NCBI GenBank assembly: GCA_947595555.1
Contig: CANQES010000070.1
Coordinates: 1 to 6,986 of the forward strand
From: an uncultured Clostridia bacterium
GTDB lineage: Bacteria; Bacillota; Clostridia; TANB77; CAG-508
Reading direction: 5' to 3'
DNA length: 6,986 bases
Within the stretch, counting starts at the first letter, position 1. Every line of letters starts with the position of its first letter. The notes below the pieces were generated by a model. The model did not search any database and was not told the origin of the DNA. It saw only the letters and a program-made list of their open reading frames with translations. The translations under genes were made by a program, and so were the position numbers. Positions 5,572-6,986 of the stretch are shown piece by piece.

Positions 5572-6986
5572 CTATTTTACTACTTCTACATCTATTTTTA
5601 AGTTCTCCCCATTGATATTAGTTTCTGTATAAGTACTTCTTTCTACATTATAAAGCACATCAACTGCTAAAGTATCATGCTTAATCAATTTTTCATTCTT
5701 TTGAATTACTTTTTCAAGCATTTGATTATCAGCTACGTAAAGATGTATATTATCTAGCACTTCAAAGTCTTTGTCCTTTCTCATGTTTTGCACCTTTGAT
5801 AAAATTTCTCTTACATAACCTTCTTCTTTCAATTCTGGTGTAATATGTGTATCTAAAACAACACCTACTTCACCTTCACCACTAAATGCAAATCCTTCTT
5901 TTCCTTGCATTGTAACTAATAAATTTTCTGCATTTAGACCAATTTGTGTATCATCAATGTCTATATATTCTGTTCCACCATTTCTTACTTTATTTGCTAA
6001 ATCCATCTGATTTTTGCTTTCAATTTCTTGTTTAATTTTTGGAATTAGTTTTCCATACTCTTTTCCCAATACTGGTAAATTTGGCTTAATTTCAAAATTA
6101 ACATAGTCTGACATTTCAGCTCCTAAGTCAATCTCTTTTACATTTAATTCTTCTTTTACAATATCTGCATAATATTCTGGTAAAGTATTTATAGAAATTA
6201 ACATTTTAGAAAGTGGTTGTCTATTTTTTATATTAGCTGCATTTCTAGCACTTCTTCCTAATTTTACAACTTGATATGCTAATCCCATTTCTGTTTCTAA
6301 CTTTTTATCTATAGCTGTTTCATCCACATCTGGCCACAAGCATAAATGAACACTTTCTGGAGCCTGACTATCTAATCCTACTACTAGATTTTGATAAATG
6401 TCATCTGTCATAAATGGTACGAATGGTGCTGCCACTTTTATTAAAGTAGTCAATACTTGATATAAAGTACAATAAGCTCCTATTTTTTCGTCTGTCAATT
6501 CTTGTGCCCAAAATCTTTCTCTATTTCTACGAACATACCAATTAGAAAGTTCATCTGTAAAAGCTTCTATTTGCAATGCGGCAGATGTAATATCATAGTG
6601 TTCTAATTTATCATCTACTTCTTTTACTAATGTATTTAATTTTGACATAATCCATTTATCCATAACATTACTTGGTTTGACATTTTTATATTTTAATGGA
6701 TTAAATTGATCGATTTCAGCATACAAAACATAGAATGAATACACGTTCCATAATGTACTTAAAAATCCTCTTTGGGTTTCTTGCACATTGTTTAATCCCA
6801 ATCTTGTTGGCAACCATGGAGCACTTACAGTATAGAAATGCCATCTAGTTGCATCTGCACCAACTGTATCTAATAATGTCATTGGGTCTACACCATTTCC
6901 CTTAGATTTAGACATTTTTTGACCTTTTTCATCTAGCACATGACCAAGTACAATACAATTTTCAAATGGAGTTCTATTAAATAGAG
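5572..6986 (-). CDS. ileS: Isoleucyl-tRNA synthetase, C-terminal part (cut by window edge), type-2-like
   Basis: This enzyme charges tRNA-Ile with isoleucine in the cytoplasm. About 471 codons are visible, so somewhat more than half of a ~1,030-residue protein, including the HIGH motif and editing domain, lies outside the window. The visible part starts at LFNRTPFENCIVLGHV and has the class I signature KMSKSKGN at about residues 23-30, which binds ATP. The anticodon-binding domain includes NWYVRRNRERFW (about 148-159). The stretch GRSARNAANIKNRQPL (about 243-258) is characteristic of IleRS rather than ValRS or LeuRS. The C-terminus lacks the four-cysteine zinc-binding tail of ordinary bacterial IleRS and instead runs through HITPELKEEGYVREILSKVQ to a poorly conserved end, as in the eukaryote-like type 2 enzymes. 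Repeat copy 2 follows directly. Regulation, for example by a T-box, would be upstream and cannot be seen. Confidence 0.95.
   Translation of the reverse strand, partial: LFNRTPFENCIVLGHVLDEKGQKMSKSKGNGVDPMTLLDTVGADATRWHFYTVSAPWLPTRLGLNNVQETQRGFLSTLWNVYSFYVLYAEIDQFNPLKYKNVKPSNVMDKWIMSKLNTLVKEVDDKLEHYDITSAALQIEAFTDELSNWYVRRNRERFWAQELTDEKIGAYCTLYQVLTTLIKVAAPFVPFMTDDIYQNLVVGLDSQAPESVHLCLWPDVDETAIDKKLETEMGLAYQVVKLGRSARNAANIKNRQPLSKMLISINTLPEYYADIVKEELNVKEIDLGAEMSDYVNFEIKPNLPVLGKEYGKLIPKIKQEIESKNQMDLANKVRNGGTEYIDIDDTQIGLNAENLLVTMQGKEGFAFSGEGEVGVVLDTHITPELKEEGYVREILSKVQNMRKDKDFEVLDNIHLYVADNQMLEKVIQKNEKLIKHDTLAVDVLYNVERSTYTETNINGENLKIDVEVVK

Overview
The window is very AT-rich (GC around 30% by eye). 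Every gene I can support lies on the minus strand. The gene set is RecA, RNase Y, a YmdB-type phosphoesterase, SpoVS and a type-2-like isoleucyl-tRNA synthetase, with strong AGGAGG-type ribosome binding sites and TTGACA/TATAAT-like promoters. This points to a low-GC, spore-forming Firmicute, most likely a Clostridia member. SpoVS suggests sporulation ability but does not prove it. The species cannot be named from this window.

In the direction of transcription (high to low coordinates) the layout is as follows. (1) The C-terminal part of ileS (6986-5572), cut by the window edge. (2) A 403-base intergenic region with a ~198-base palindromic repeat element (copy 2) followed by the rny promoter. 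(3) rny (5162-3621), with a strong terminator whose 3' arm overlaps a candidate ymdB promoter. (4) ymdB (3533-2766). (5) spoVS (2612-2349), with its own promoter and a hairpin terminator. (6) A 375-base intergenic region with the second copy of the element (copy 1) and a promoter. (7) A membrane-anchored peptide-binding protein gene (1973-392) broken by a one-base frameshift near its start. (8) The first 101 codons of recA (303-1), behind a consensus promoter and a likely LexA box.

The genes do not form one pathway. rny-ymdB-spoVS is a neighbourhood also known from Bacillus subtilis, where it lies just downstream of recA. Here recA lies downstream of spoVS instead. Each gene from rny onward appears to have its own promoter.

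The most unusual content is the pair of intergenic elements. Both have the same ~125-base core and the same orientation. In each copy the core is closed by a long inverted repeat of about 56-59 bases per arm. The outer part of the arms differs strongly between the copies, yet each arm remains complementary to its own partner. This fits either a structured RNA or DNA element under covariation, or a small mobile element that sits in, or creates, palindromic flanks. I do not recognise it as a named family.
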